The notes below the pieces were generated by a model. The model was not told the DNA's origin. It made no database searches and saw nothing but the letters and a program-made list of their open reading frames with translations. Positions 17,753 through 26,558 of a DNA stretch of 64,000 bases are shown here, piece after piece (position 1 is the first letter of the stretch; each line of letters begins with the position of its first letter). The translations under genes and the position numbers were made by a program. The DNA is from Xanthobacteraceae bacterium. Its GTDB lineage: Bacteria > Pseudomonadota > Alphaproteobacteria > Rhizobiales > Xanthobacteraceae. The stretch is from contig JAQGJU010000062.1 in NCBI GenBank assembly GCA_028290465.1, forward strand, positions 1 through 64,000. Reading direction: 5' to 3'.

Positions 17753-18439
17753 ATGACTGATGCTTATGCGCCTGACCGACGGACTTACGCGATCGGCGAC
17801 ATCCATGGCTCGCTCGATAAATTGCGACGCCTGCTGGCGCGCTGCGCGCAGGACGCCGAGGGCGCGGGCAAATCCTCGGCGTTCGTGTTCCTGGGCGACT
17901 ACATCGACCGCGGCGAGGACAGCCGGGGCGTGATCGACACGCTGATCGCCTTGCAGGCCAAGGTGGGCGATGCGGCTACCTTTTTGATGGGCAATCACGA
18001 GGCGCTGGCTCTGGACGCGATCGATGACGAGACCAAGGCCATTGCGTGGCTAATGAATAATGGCGAGGCGACACTACGCAGCTATGGCGTCGCGCGTCCG
18101 GCGGACTTGCCGGCCGCGCATGTGGAGTGGCTGCGCGCGCTAAAATTCCAGCATGACGACGGCCGGAGACTGTACGTCCATGCCGGCATCGATCCGCGAA
18201 AGCCGCTGAATGCGCAGGACACGTTCGACCTGATCTGGATACGCGAGCCGTTCCTGTCCGATACAAGCGACCATGGGCGGCTCATTGTGCACGGCCACAC
18301 GCCGGTCAAGTCCGGCCAGCCCGACTTGCGGCCGAACCGGCTGAACCTCGACACTGGCGCGGTCTATGGCCGCGCACTGACGGCCGCTGTGTTCACCGAC
18401 GCGCAAACCGCGCCGGTCGGGTTTCTGCAGGTGGATTGA
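17753..18439 (+). CDS. Serine/threonine-type metallophosphoesterase
   Basis: A 228-residue cytosolic calcineurin-like phosphoesterase. All core metal-binding motifs are present: GDIHG near the N-terminus, GDYIDRG, GNHE, then VHAGID and HGHTP toward the C-terminus. This arrangement matches bacterial PPP-family phosphatases such as PrpA and symmetrical Ap4A hydrolase relatives. I set the start at ATG 17753, which puts GDIHG about 13 residues in; ATGs at 17744 and 17714 are in frame and cannot be excluded. It is monocistronic and divergent from the sugar dehydrogenase-like gene; the 208-base gap shows no other gene. Confidence 0.88.
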   Translation: MTDAYAPDRRTYAIGDIHGSLDKLRRLLARCAQDAEGAGKSSAFVFLGDYIDRGEDSRGVIDTLIALQAKVGDAATFLMGNHEALALDAIDDETKAIAWLMNNGEATLRSYGVARPADLPAAHVEWLRALKFQHDDGRRLYVHAGIDPRKPLNAQDTFDLIWIREPFLSDTSDHGRLIVHGHTPVKSGQPDLRPNRLNLDTGAVYGRALTAAVFTDAQTAPVGFLQVD

Positions 18440-18469
18440 ACATCAGCGACAAGCGCTGACCCTGATCCG

Positions 18470-18584
18470 TCATCCTGAGGTGCGAGCAAAGCGAGCCTCG
18501 AAGGATGCACCGCCCATAGGTGATGGTGTCGGGCCGTCGCCCTTCGAGGCTCGGTGCTGCGCACCGAGCACCTCAGGGTGACGG
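18470..18584. repeat. Intergenic repeat, CATCCTGAGG...CGAAGG family
   Basis: Begins CATCCTGAGGTGCGAGC with GCCTCGAAGG, and ends with the inverse CCTTCGAGGC...GCACCTCAGGGTG. It is a long palindrome related to the elements at 10930 and 33271, and fills the gap between the phosphoesterase and kelch genes, which converge here. Confidence 0.8.
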
Positions 18585-18625
18585 TCAAGAGTCCGGATTT
18601 AACGTCGTAGTCGGTCCGGCACGCG

Positions 18626-19702
18626 CTATCCCAGCGTAAACGCCTCGTGAACCGCGCTTTGCACGCCGCCGCCCATCATCGGGCCGCCACCGGCGACGTG
18701 AATGAAATCGCCGATCGCAACCGCGCCGAGGCCGTGGCGCGGCGTCAGCATCGGCGCGTAGGACATCCACCGGTCGGTCTTCGGATCATAGGCTTCGTTC
18801 TGTCCGAACACGCGGTTGGTGCCTTCGCCACCCATGATGAAAATCTTGTCGCGATACAGTACTGCGCCATGGCCGGAGCGCGCGGTCGGCAATGGCGCGC
18901 GGGCCGACCATTTGTCGGCCTTCGCATCGTAGCTGTGGTGCAGGTTCGAATTGGTGTGGAAGCTGTCGACCCGGCCGCCGACCGCATGGATCAATCCGTC
19001 GACGGCCAGCGTGCCGGTATGGTCGCGGCCGGTCGGCAGCGGCGCCCGGATCGACCAGCCATCGGCCTTCGGATCATAGACGATGTGCTGATCGAGCGAC
19101 TTCTTGGTCTCGGTGGTGTCGCCGACCGCGCCGCCGATGGAGTGAATAACGCCATCGAACGCCACCAGCGCGAGCGCCCCGCAGGCGCGCGGCAGCGGCG
19201 CGATCGGCCGCCAGGTCTCGCCGTCCAGGACGAAGCCAAGTGTATCCGGCTTGCGGTTCTGTTCGATGAAGCCGCCGATGGCGTACAGCTTGCCGTCCAG
19301 CACGGTGACGCCGACATGGTTGGCGCCGCGCGGCAGTTGCGGCGCGCTCAGCCATTTGTCGGAGGCCGGATCGTAGACATGGTGGTACGGCCGGTCGACG
19401 CGCTGTTCGCCATAGCCGCCGACGATATGCATGCGGCCGTCCAGCACCGTCGCCCAGGCCATCTCGCTGCGCGGCAGCGGCAGCGGCGCGCGCGCCATCC
19501 AGCGGCCCTGCTGTGCGGCCTTCGGGGCCGGACTATCGAACACGCGCTGCTCGATGGCTTGCGGCGGAATGTCCTTGAGCCGCGGATCTCGCAGATCCGA
19601 GTACATCGGATCGTGTCCGGCATGCTGGGCGAGCGCGGGCGTGGCAACGGTGCAGGCAAGGCCAGTGGCAAAGCTACGGCGCGTGATCAAGGATCTCTCC
19701 AT
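18626..19702 (-). CDS. Exported kelch-repeat beta-propeller protein
   Basis: A 358-residue protein with a Tat-like signal (ITRRSFATGLACTVATPALA), then about six kelch blades, each carrying the double-Gly motif after a hydrophobic strand: RMHIVGGYG, KLYAIGGFI, VIHSIGGAV, LIHAVGGRV, KIFIMGGEG, FIHVAGGGP. Each blade has a W about 10 residues before the next turn (SDKWLSAPQLPRG, ADGWSIRAPLPTGR, ADKWSARAPLPTARS). Kelch propellers are usually binding scaffolds; some are galactose-oxidase-like, but no catalytic motif stands out. I set the start at 19702, since the upstream extension is translated repeat DNA. It lies downstream of pqqE on the same strand, 188 bases away. Confidence 0.85.
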   Translation of the reverse strand: MERSLITRRSFATGLACTVATPALAQHAGHDPMYSDLRDPRLKDIPPQAIEQRVFDSPAPKAAQQGRWMARAPLPLPRSEMAWATVLDGRMHIVGGYGEQRVDRPYHHVYDPASDKWLSAPQLPRGANHVGVTVLDGKLYAIGGFIEQNRKPDTLGFVLDGETWRPIAPLPRACGALALVAFDGVIHSIGGAVGDTTETKKSLDQHIVYDPKADGWSIRAPLPTGRDHTGTLAVDGLIHAVGGRVDSFHTNSNLHHSYDAKADKWSARAPLPTARSGHGAVLYRDKIFIMGGEGTNRVFGQNEAYDPKTDRWMSYAPMLTPRHGLGAVAIGDFIHVAGGGPMMGGGVQSAVHEAFTLG

Positions 19703-19720
19703 TGATAATTTTGCTGCCTT

Positions 19721-19850
19721 CTTATCCCTCCTCCGCGAAGCGGGGGAGGGTGGCCAGCGCCAGCTGGCCGGGTGGGGGCAGATGAGCATCTACACTTAAC
19801 CCCACCCCGGCTCACTTCGTTCGCCGACCCTCCCCTTGCAGGGGAGGGAT
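19721..19850. repeat. Two facing copies of the CCCTCCCC/GGGAGGG repeat
   Basis: Left copy CTTATCCCTCCTCCGCG...CGGGTGGGGG and right copy CCCCACCCCGGCTC...GGGGAGGG point at each other across about 25 bases, between the kelch gene and pqqE. The same facing arrangement recurs at 35293-35485. Confidence 0.8.
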
Positions 19851-19889
19851 GGGAGTTCGCGGCAAGGTCAAGCACGCAACTTATCCCGA

Positions 19890-20975
19890 TCAGCGCCGGT
19901 ACGTATAGGGCGCATCTTCCTGCACGCCGGCGAGTTCGCCGACATGGGCGTGATGCGGCGATAGGTGACACACCGGATCGGTCGCCCGGGCGTCGCCGGT
20001 CAGCGCGAAAGCCTGGCAGCGGCACCCGCCGAAATCCACTTCGCGGCGCGCACAACTGCGGCACGGCTCCTGCATCCAGTCGGTGCCCCGGAAGGCCATG
20101 AATGACGGCGCGTTGTCCCAGATATCGGCAAGCGAATGTTCGCGCACGTTCCAGAATTCCAGACCCGGCAATGTTTCGGCCGCATGACAGGGCAGCACCT
20201 TGCCGGACGGCGTGACGTTGAGCGAGCGCCGACCCCAACCGCCGACGCAGGCCTTCGGATAGCGCGCATGATAATCCGGCACCACGGCGTCGATTACGAT
20301 GGCGCCGTGATACTTGGCGCGCAAAGCCTCAACCGCGACGGTCGAGCGCGCCACCTGCTCGGCGGTCGGCATCAGGGCGCCGCGATTTTTCAAGGCCCAG
20401 CCGTAATATTGCGCATGCGCGATCTCAACCCGCGTGGCGCCGAGCGCCAGCGCGAGGTCGACCATTTCGCCGATTCGGTCGATATTGGCGCGGTGCATCA
20501 CGGCATTGACGGTGAGGGGAATCTTCAATGCCGTCACCTGCGCGGCCAGCGCCTGCTTGCGTTTGAACGCGCCCTTGTAGCCGGCGATGTGGTCGGCGGA
20601 TTCCGCCTCGCTGTCCTGGATCGATATCTGCACATGGTCGAGCCCGGCATCGCTAAGCCCGCCCAGCAGCTTATCAGTGACGCCGACCGCCGAGGTGATC
20701 AGATTGGTGTACAGGCTGGCATCGTGGGCGGCCTGCGTGATCTCGACAAGGTCGCGCCGCGCCGCCGGTTCGCCGCCCGACAGATGGACCTGCAGGACGC
20801 CGAGCCCGGCGGCCTCGCGAAATACGCGGGCCCAGGTCGCGGTATCGAGTTCATCGGTGCGGCCCTCGAGCGCCAGCGGATTGGAGCAATACGGACAAGC
20901 CAGCGGACAGCGGTGCGTCAGTTCGGCCAGAAGACCGAGCGGGCGCGGCGCGCTGCCGTGGGTGGCCGCATCCAT
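19890..20975 (-). CDS. pqqE: PQQ biosynthesis radical SAM enzyme PqqE
   Basis: Radical SAM/SPASM enzyme that cross-links the Glu and Tyr side chains of PqqA, the first step of PQQ formation, while PqqA is held by PqqD. The 361-residue protein has the CxxxCxxC cluster motif CPLACPYC (C23, C27, C30) and the GGEP SAM motif (LSGGEPAAR). The C-terminal SPASM cysteines are seen in [39 protein letters not shown] and the final [10 protein letters not shown]. The start at 20975 lies one base past the pqqD stop; the longer in-frame reading upstream is the pqqD region in another frame. It is the last gene of the pqqABCDE set. Confidence 0.97.
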   Translation of the reverse strand: MDAATHGSAPRPLGLLAELTHRCPLACPYCSNPLALEGRTDELDTATWARVFREAAGLGVLQVHLSGGEPAARRDLVEITQAAHDASLYTNLITSAVGVTDKLLGGLSDAGLDHVQISIQDSEAESADHIAGYKGAFKRKQALAAQVTALKIPLTVNAVMHRANIDRIGEMVDLALALGATRVEIAHAQYYGWALKNRGALMPTAEQVARSTVAVEALRAKYHGAIVIDAVVPDYHARYPKACVGGWGRRSLNVTPSGKVLPCHAAETLPGLEFWNVREHSLADIWDNAPSFMAFRGTDWMQEPCRSCARREVDFGGCRCQAFALTGDARATDPVCHLSPHHAHVGELAGVQEDAPYTYRR

Positions 20976-20976
20976 G

Positions 20977-21273
20977 TCACAGCTCCAGAAGCTTCTTGTC
21001 GGCGAGGCCGGCCAGCATCGCGGTGACGTCCGCCAGGATGCGCTCGCGCGGCGCGTTGAAGGTCGCGGCCAGATCATCGACAATGGCGTCGACGCTGGCC
21101 TCGCCGGTGCAGCGCTTGACGATCTCGGCCGCGATCGGATCGGCCTTGAACACGCGCTCCGGCGCCAGCAGCACCCAGCCGCCCTGCGCTTCGTTGTGTA
21201 CCAGCCGCACGCCGCGCGGCAGGCGCGGGCGGGCGTCGGGCGAAACCGTGCGGGCAACCGGTACGTCGGTCAT
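20977..21273 (-). CDS. pqqD: PQQ biosynthesis peptide chaperone PqqD
   Basis: Small winged-helix RiPP-recognition protein (98 residues) that binds the PqqA precursor and presents it to PqqE. It has the typical opening [31 protein letters not shown], then [43 protein letters not shown] and the Leu-rich end ADKKLLEL. It sits between pqqC (3-base gap) and pqqE (1-base gap), so translation is probably coupled. It is a separate gene here, whereas some methylotrophs have a fused pqqCD. Confidence 0.95.
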   Translation of the reverse strand: MTDVPVARTVSPDARPRLPRGVRLVHNEAQGGWVLLAPERVFKADPIAAEIVKRCTGEASVDAIVDDLAATFNAPRERILADVTAMLAGLADKKLLEL

Positions 21274-21276
21274 GAT

Positions 21277-22005
21277 TTAATCCCTCGGCACGAAGGCGCC
21301 GGGCGGAATGTGCTTCGGCGATATATAGGCATGATGCAGCGCGTCCAACATGGCCCACAGCACGCTGCATTTGAATTCCAGCGCACGGAGTACCGCCTGC
21401 TGTTCGCCCGGCGTTTGCGCGTTGCGTTTGACATAGTCCAGCGCGAAGCCGGAATCGCGGCGGGCCTGCGGCGGTCGTTTGTCGAAATAGGCCAGCGTTT
21501 CCTTGGTGACGAAATCGTAGCCGGCCAGCATGCCGGAGACCCGCTCGCTGATGATCACCGGCGAAAACAGTTCGGTCAGCGATGACGCGATGGCTTCGAG
21601 CAGCGACTTCTCGCGCACAAACCGCACATAGGCCTCGACCGCGAAGCGCGTGCCGGGCAGCAGGCCGTTCAGCGACATCACGTAATCGCGATCCAGCCCG
21701 AGCCCATCGGTCAGCTTCAGCCAGCGCGCGATGCCGCCGTCGCCGGGCTCGACGCCATCGTGATCGACCAGCCGGCTGCGCCATTCGCGGCGGATATCGG
21801 AATCCTCGCAGCGCGCGATCAGGCTGGCATCCTTCACCGGGATCATCGCCTGATAGTAATAGCGGTTCAGCGCCCAGGCCTGGACTTGGCCCTTGGTCAA
21901 CTGGCCGCCATGCAGCAGGCCGTGAAACGGATGCAGGCGGTGATAGCGCTTGGCTCCGATGTCGCGCAGCGCCGCTTCCAGTTCTTCGGGCATGAGCAAC
22001 GTCAC
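21277..22005 (-). CDS. pqqC: Pyrroloquinoline-quinone synthase PqqC
   Basis: Cofactorless oxidase that carries out the final ring closure and eight-electron oxidation to PQQ. The 242-residue all-helical protein carries family landmarks: HPFHGLLHGGQLTKGQVQAWALNRYYYQAMIPVKDASL, RREWRSRLVDHDG, LPGTRFAVEAYVRFVREKSLLEAIASSLTELFSP, and LDYVKRNAQTPGEQQAVLRALEFKCSVLWAMLDAL. The ATG overlaps the pqqB stop by four bases. Confidence 0.97.
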   Translation of the reverse strand: MTLLMPEELEAALRDIGAKRYHRLHPFHGLLHGGQLTKGQVQAWALNRYYYQAMIPVKDASLIARCEDSDIRREWRSRLVDHDGVEPGDGGIARWLKLTDGLGLDRDYVMSLNGLLPGTRFAVEAYVRFVREKSLLEAIASSLTELFSPVIISERVSGMLAGYDFVTKETLAYFDKRPPQARRDSGFALDYVKRNAQTPGEQQAVLRALEFKCSVLWAMLDALHHAYISPKHIPPGAFVPRD

Positions 22006-22991
22006 AGCACGATCTCCATCCCGTCATAGGCCACTTCCCAGCCGGCTTGCTCGACGCGGCGGCGCTGCGGCGAACCTTCGACCAGGATTGGATTGGTATT
22101 GTTGATGTGAATGTAGACCCGCCGGGCGCGCAAGTCAGCCGTCGCCAAGTTGGCGAATACTTCCAGCGAGCCGCCGGCGCCGTCGATCGGCATGTGGCCC
22201 ATGCGCCGTCCGGTCTTGATGCCGGTGCCGCTCAGGATCATTTCGTCGTCGGTAAATAACGTCGCATCGAACAGCACGACATCGGCGCCGGCGCAGCGCG
22301 CCATCAGTTCCGGCGTCGGCGCGGCAGCGCCCGGAATGAACGCGAGTTTAGCGCCGCCGGCCGACAGCAGGATGCCGACATTGACGCCGGTCTCGGCCTG
22401 CATTTCCGGCTCGTCGGATTCCAGATAGAGCGGAACCTTGCCGGCGACGATGAAAAGCTCGGCCGTCAGGCCGCCGGGCAGACCGAATGGCACGCCGGGC
22501 GTGACCGTGCGCCGCGGCACGAGTTCGCGATCGAGCACGCCGAACATCGGATTGGCGGCGAGGCTGTTGTGGGTCTCGGCGGTGGCGAATAGGCCGAACG
22601 CGCCGCGCTCGCGCAGATTCAACAGGCCGGCGGTCTGGTCGATTTCGGCGCCGGTCAATACGGCGGCGGCGATCGGACTGCCGCGCAGCTCCTCGGGCGC
22701 GGAACGGGCCTCAGACTTGTAAGGCGCAACATCAATTGGCGCGACATGATGCAGCGCGACCTGCAACGGCATCAGGGCCGGCGTCGCGGCGATCTGGGCT
22801 CTTAATTCGGGAGCGGCGTTCAACAACGTCCACGAGGTGCCGTCCGCCGAAACGGCCACACCCGTCTGGGTGCGCGGGCGAACCCGCTTATCGCCTTCCC
22901 AGGCGAGGCGGCACACCGCACAACGACAGTTCCACTGCGGATATCCGCCGCCGGCCGCCGATCCAAGAACGATGGCGGTCAGACGGCCCAT
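22002..22991 (-). CDS. pqqB: PQQ biosynthesis protein PqqB (metallo-beta-lactamase fold)
   Basis: A 329-residue beta-lactamase-fold protein that acts on the PQQ intermediate downstream of PqqE. It shows VLGSAAGGGYPQWNCRCAVCRLAW (zinc-binding CxCxxC region), LLNAAPELRAQI, VLTGAEIDQTAGLLNLRE, LAFIPGAAA, VVLFDATLFTDDEM, and HINNTNPIL. The Shine-Dalgarno (GGGAGC) lies in the 3' arm of the hairpin between pqqA and pqqB. It is the first large gene after pqqA. Confidence 0.97.
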   Translation of the reverse strand: MGRLTAIVLGSAAGGGYPQWNCRCAVCRLAWEGDKRVRPRTQTGVAVSADGTSWTLLNAAPELRAQIAATPALMPLQVALHHVAPIDVAPYKSEARSAPEELRGSPIAAAVLTGAEIDQTAGLLNLRERGAFGLFATAETHNSLAANPMFGVLDRELVPRRTVTPGVPFGLPGGLTAELFIVAGKVPLYLESDEPEMQAETGVNVGILLSAGGAKLAFIPGAAAPTPELMARCAGADVVLFDATLFTDDEMILSGTGIKTGRRMGHMPIDGAGGSLEVFANLATADLRARRVYIHINNTNPILVEGSPQRRRVEQAGWEVAYDGMEIVL

Positions 22992-22996
22992 TCACG

Positions 22997-23021
22997 CGCT
23001 CCCGGCGTCGCCGGAGAGCGG
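22997..23021 (-). promoter_or_regulatory. Stem-loop between pqqA and pqqB covering the pqqB ribosome site
   Basis: On the minus strand, GCTCTCCGGCG pairs with CGCCGGGAGC (one bulged T) around a very short loop. The GGGAG in the 3' arm is also the best Shine-Dalgarno for pqqB, whose ATG starts at 22991. Hairpins in the pqqA-pqqB gap are known in other pqq operons and help set high pqqA relative to pqqB expression; that role is inferred here. Confidence 0.6.
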
Positions 23022-23031
23022 GACGGATCGA

Positions 23032-23109
23032 TCAGAATTCGGCCGGCAGATAGCCGTTGATCTCGAGGCCGACGCAGATTTCGACGAGGGTCGGGGTGTT
23101 CCAGGCCAT
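23032..23109 (-). CDS. pqqA: PQQ precursor peptide PqqA
   Basis: A 25-residue ribosomally made precursor that supplies the Glu and Tyr backbone of PQQ. The translated peptide has the conserved core VEICVGLEINGYLPAEF: Glu16 and Tyr20 are spaced E-x3-Y, as required for PqqE cross-linking, and EICVG(L/M)E matches the alphaproteobacterial type. A GAGGGA site precedes the ATG by 7 bases. It is too short for routine ORF calling. It heads the pqqABCDE operon. Confidence 0.93.
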   Translation of the reverse strand: MAWNTPTLVEICVGLEINGYLPAEF

Positions 23110-23222
23110 GGTCGTATCCCTCAGTTGTCGGCGGACTTGATGCCGCCGTGGGTTGAATACTATCCAAGAGACCAATCCCGCGCAACGGCTTCGGTTCCGG
23201 TGCCGGCCGGCTCCCGATGTTG

Positions 23223-23804
23223 TTACCGAACATGCGCCAGATAATAGGCGAGTTCGACGATATCGGCGTCGTTCAGCGGCCGAAGCACCTCGATCATGGT
23301 GGGCTCGTAGCCGGGGCGCGTCTCGTTCTTATATTCGCGCATCGATTTCACCAGGTAGTCTTCGCGCTGGTTCCGTATCCGCGGCATCTGATCGCGGCCG
23401 GAATAGTCCGGATTATGGCAGAAGCCGCAGCGGTTCTGTTCGGACAGCGCCTTGCCGCGCGCCATGCGGGCCGGGTCGCCCTGTTGGGCCGGCGGCGGGG
23501 GCGGCGGCAGCTTGGCGATGAAGTCGGAAAAGGTCCGCAGGTCGTCGTCGGTCATGCCCTTCGCCATCTCGTTCATCAACTCGACTTTGCGGGTGCCCTC
23601 GCGAAACAGATAAAGCTGGATCAGCAGGAACTGCGGCGTCATGCCGCCGAGAGACGGAGTTTCCGGCGTTTCGGAAACGCCCTTCTCGCCGTGGCATTGC
23701 AGGCACATCGGGCTGCGTTCTTCGAACAGGCTCGCGGCCGAGGCCGCCGTCGGGGCGGCTGTCGAGACGGTCAGCAACGTCAACAGGACGATCCATGCAC
23801 GCAC
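23223..23804 (-). CDS. Diheme c-type cytochrome
   Basis: A 193-residue periplasmic cytochrome with two class I domains: CLQCH near residue 38 and CGFCH about 90 residues later, separated by a Pro-rich hinge ([19 protein letters not shown]). A signal peptide [21 protein letters not shown] precedes it. I chose the GTG start at 23804 because AGGAG lies six bases upstream of it; the ATG at 23819 would place that ribosome site inside the coding sequence. It follows the second sugar-dehydrogenase-like gene by 77 bases on the same strand and is its likely electron acceptor. The cytochrome organisation differs from the single-heme partner of the first copy. Confidence 0.9.
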   Translation of the reverse strand: MRAWIVLLTLLTVSTAAPTAASAASLFEERSPMCLQCHGEKGVSETPETPSLGGMTPQFLLIQLYLFREGTRKVELMNEMAKGMTDDDLRTFSDFIAKLPPPPPPAQQGDPARMARGKALSEQNRCGFCHNPDYSGRDQMPRIRNQREDYLVKSMREYKNETRPGYEPTMIEVLRPLNDADIVELAYYLAHVR

Positions 23805-23881
23805 GCTATTCTCCTGCATAACGCCTCGATCCAAAAAGAAAACGGCGAGAGCTGTTGAAGCTCCCGCCGCTCGCCGCCGTG

Positions 23882-25204
23882 TTACTTGCCGTAGCTGACG
23901 CGATACACCGCGCCGTTGAAGTCGTCGGACACCAGCATCGAGCCGTCCTTCATGAACAGCACGTCCACCGGCCGCGCGACGTAGTTGTTGTCGGCGCCGA
24001 GGAAGCCGGTCATGAACGGCTCCACGCTCTTGACGTTGCCTTTGGCGTCGAGCTGCACCGCCACGACATCGCCGCCGACCTTCTTCGACCGGTTCCACGA
24101 GCCGTGCCGCGCCACGAAGATCGTGTTCTTGAACTTGGCCGGGAACTTGGTGCTGGTGTTGAAGCGCATGCCGAGTGCCGCGCTATGCGGCCCCATCAGC
24201 GAGACGGGCTTTTCGTAATCGCTGCACGACTTGCCCCAGCCTAGCTCGGCGTCCAGCACGTTGCCTTGGTAGCAGAACGGCGCACCGAAATGCTGCCCGA
24301 CCTTGGTGATGCGGTTGAGTTCGTCCTCGGGAACGTCTTCCGACATCCAATCGCGGCCATTGTCGGTAAAATACATTTCCTTGCTGGTCGGATGCCAGTC
24401 GAAGCCGACGGTGTTGCGCACGCCGCGGGCGACGACTTCCATGCCCTTGCCGTCGAGGCCGATACGGCGGATCTGGGCGTGGGTGTCGGGCGGCAGGCAG
24501 TTATTGCAGGGCTGGCCGACCGGAATATACAGCATGTTATCCGGCCCGATCGCGATGAACTTCCAGCCATGGGCCTCGTCCTTCGGCAGATCGTCATAGA
24601 TCATCGTCGGCTTCGGCGGATTGTCGAGATTGTCTTCGATCTTTTCGATCTTCGAGATCTTCGACAGTTCGGCGATATATAGCGTGCCGTCCTTGAAGGC
24701 GAGGCCGTTCGGCCGATGCAGTCCGGACGCGATCACCTTCACGGTGCGCTTGCCGTCCTTGTTGACGATCGCCGAGACCTTGTCGACCAGACGCGCGCCG
24801 ACGAACACGGTTCCCTTGTCGCCTTCGCGCAACGAACGCGCATTGGCGATGCCGCTGGCATAAACCTCGACCTTGAAGCCGGCCGGCACTTTCAGCTTGT
24901 CGAGCGGCAGCTTCTCGGCCGCGGTCGGGATCGGCGGCGGCGCCACCGGCGCCAGCTTGGCGGCACTCTCGCTGTTGGGCCGGCCGAACAGCGGCGAGCC
25001 GGGCGGAATGGCGGGCGCGGCAGCGGGGGCCGGCGCCGGAGTGGCGGCAGGGGCGGGCGCGGCGGGCGCAGGCATGGTTGGCGCAGGTGAAGCAGCCGGC
25101 GGGTCGGCGGGCGGCTGCTGGGCGAGGGCCGGTAAGCCGGCCAGCAACAAGGCGCTCACGGTTCCGGCCAGCAGCCGGCGGCGCACGGATATCGTCAAGC
25201 TCAT
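23882..25204 (-). CDS. PQQ-dependent sugar dehydrogenase-like beta-propeller protein (second copy)
   Basis: A 440-residue exported propeller of the soluble glucose/sorbosone dehydrogenase family. After the signal ([21 protein letters not shown]) comes an unusual 60-residue Pro/Ala-rich linker (for example [20 protein letters not shown]), then the catalytic domain: [118 protein letters not shown]. An extra pair CNNC and a CSDYEK cysteine are absent from the first copy. GGAGGAAAC precedes the ATG. It is transcribed toward a diheme cytochrome gene. The linker may tether or extend the domain from the membrane; substrate is unknown. Confidence 0.9.
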   Translation of the reverse strand: MSLTISVRRRLLAGTVSALLLAGLPALAQQPPADPPAASPAPTMPAPAAPAPAATPAPAPAAAPAIPPGSPLFGRPNSESAAKLAPVAPPPIPTAAEKLPLDKLKVPAGFKVEVYASGIANARSLREGDKGTVFVGARLVDKVSAIVNKDGKRTVKVIASGLHRPNGLAFKDGTLYIAELSKISKIEKIEDNLDNPPKPTMIYDDLPKDEAHGWKFIAIGPDNMLYIPVGQPCNNCLPPDTHAQIRRIGLDGKGMEVVARGVRNTVGFDWHPTSKEMYFTDNGRDWMSEDVPEDELNRITKVGQHFGAPFCYQGNVLDAELGWGKSCSDYEKPVSLMGPHSAALGMRFNTSTKFPAKFKNTIFVARHGSWNRSKKVGGDVVAVQLDAKGNVKSVEPFMTGFLGADNNYVARPVDVLFMKDGSMLVSDDFNGAVYRVSYGK

Positions 25205-25489
25205 CGTTTCCTCCGTCGTGCGGACGCTTCGTTGCCACGATTTTGCATCGCCACGAAAATTGTGGACCGGCGTGGTTTCGCCGGATGGCCCCAGCCCGGC
25301 TGGGTGAGCGTCCGTCCGCGTCAGTCTCCGATATTCAGCACCCTGGATGCAATCACCGTTTGTGGAATTTCGTGTTGCATCGCGGGCCGGAATGTTGGGA
25401 TCCCCACGATATGGCTGCGAATTTTGCTGATGAACCCGGTGGTTCTCACCAGCTTGATTTTGCGCCCGGCGCTGGCCATGGTGCGGTGC

Positions 25490-26521
25490 ATGACAGACAT
25501 GACGATCGCCACACTGGCTCCTACCGCGCATGCCGGTACCCGGACCGGACCACAAACCGGCCCGATATCCAGCCTGGGCGCCATCCGCCACGACTGGACC
25601 CGCGAGGACGTGCGCGCGTTATTCGGGTTGCCGTTTCCCGAACTGATGTTCCAGGCGCAGCGCATTCACCGCGAGCATTTCGATCCCACGGAAGTGCAGC
25701 TTTCGACGCTGCTGTCGATCAAGACTGGTGGCTGTCCGGAGGACTGCGCCTATTGTCCGCAGAGCGCCAAGTTCGACACCGACGTGAAGGCCGAAAAACT
25801 GATGTCGGTCGAAAGCGTTCTGGCGGAAGCCCGCGCGGCGAAAGAGGGCGGCGCCGGCCGGTTCTGCATGGGGGCCGCATGGCGCTCGCCGAAGGACCGC
25901 GACCTCGACAAGGTCTGCGCGATGGTCGAGGGCGTCAAGGCGATGGGCCTCGAGACCTGCGTCACCCTCGGCATGCTGGAAGCCGCGCAAGCCAAGCGGC
26001 TGAAGGAGTCCGGCCTCGACTATTACAACCACAACCTCGACACCTCGCCGGAATATTACGGCCAGATCATCACCACGCGGACCTATCAGGACCGGCTCGA
26101 CACGCTGGAGCATGTACGTTCCGCCGGCATCCATGTGTGCTGCGGCGGCATCGTCGGCATGGGGGAGAGCGCCGAGGACCGCGTCGGCATGATCGTGGCG
26201 TTGGCCAGCCTGCCGGTGCATCCGGAAAGCGTGCCGATCAACATGCTGGTGCAGGTCGAAGGCACGCCGCTGTCGGACGGCCACCGTTTCGATCCGATCG
26301 ACTTCGTGCGCACCATCGCGGTGGCGCGCATCACCATGCCGGCCTCGATGGTGCGGCTGTCGGCCGGCCGCGAAGACATGAGCGAGGAAACGCAGACGCT
26401 GTGTTTCCTGGCCGGTGCCAACTCGATCTTCTGCGGGCCGAAACTGTTGACCACGCCGAATCCGGCCCGCGACCGCGACATGCGGTTGCTGGACCGGCTT
26501 GGTCTGCGGCCGATGGCGTAA
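25490..26521 (+). CDS. bioB: Biotin synthase
   Basis: Radical SAM enzyme inserting sulfur into dethiobiotin; cytosolic homodimer. The 343-residue protein has the cluster motif CPEDCAYC (C82, C86, C89), the conserved [13 protein letters not shown], and [14 protein letters not shown], plus the later Cys, Asn and Arg residues for the sacrificial [2Fe-2S] cluster (CVTLGML, HVCCGG, SAGRE). ATG 25490 and ATG 25499 are both plausible starts. It is a single gene here; no bioA, bioD or bioF is nearby. It ends against the convergent lysozyme-like gene. Confidence 0.96.
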   Translation: MTDMTIATLAPTAHAGTRTGPQTGPISSLGAIRHDWTREDVRALFGLPFPELMFQAQRIHREHFDPTEVQLSTLLSIKTGGCPEDCAYCPQSAKFDTDVKAEKLMSVESVLAEARAAKEGGAGRFCMGAAWRSPKDRDLDKVCAMVEGVKAMGLETCVTLGMLEAAQAKRLKESGLDYYNHNLDTSPEYYGQIITTRTYQDRLDTLEHVRSAGIHVCCGGIVGMGESAEDRVGMIVALASLPVHPESVPINMLVQVEGTPLSDGHRFDPIDFVRTIAVARITMPASMVRLSAGREDMSEETQTLCFLAGANSIFCGPKLLTTPNPARDRDMRLLDRLGLRPMA

Positions 26522-26535
26522 CCACATGTCTTCTA

Positions 26536-26558
26536 GCCGACGGTTTTAAGCCGTCGGC
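26536..26558. terminator. Hairpin shared by convergent bioB and GH19 genes
   Basis: GCCGACGG / CCGTCGGC around TTTTAAG. The TAA stop of the minus-strand lysozyme-like gene lies in the loop. No long T run is present, so terminator function is tentative. Confidence 0.45.

Noticed and set aside
18647-19705. A 352-codon plus-strand frame
   Set aside because: Antisense to the kelch gene, whose six clear blades establish the real strand.
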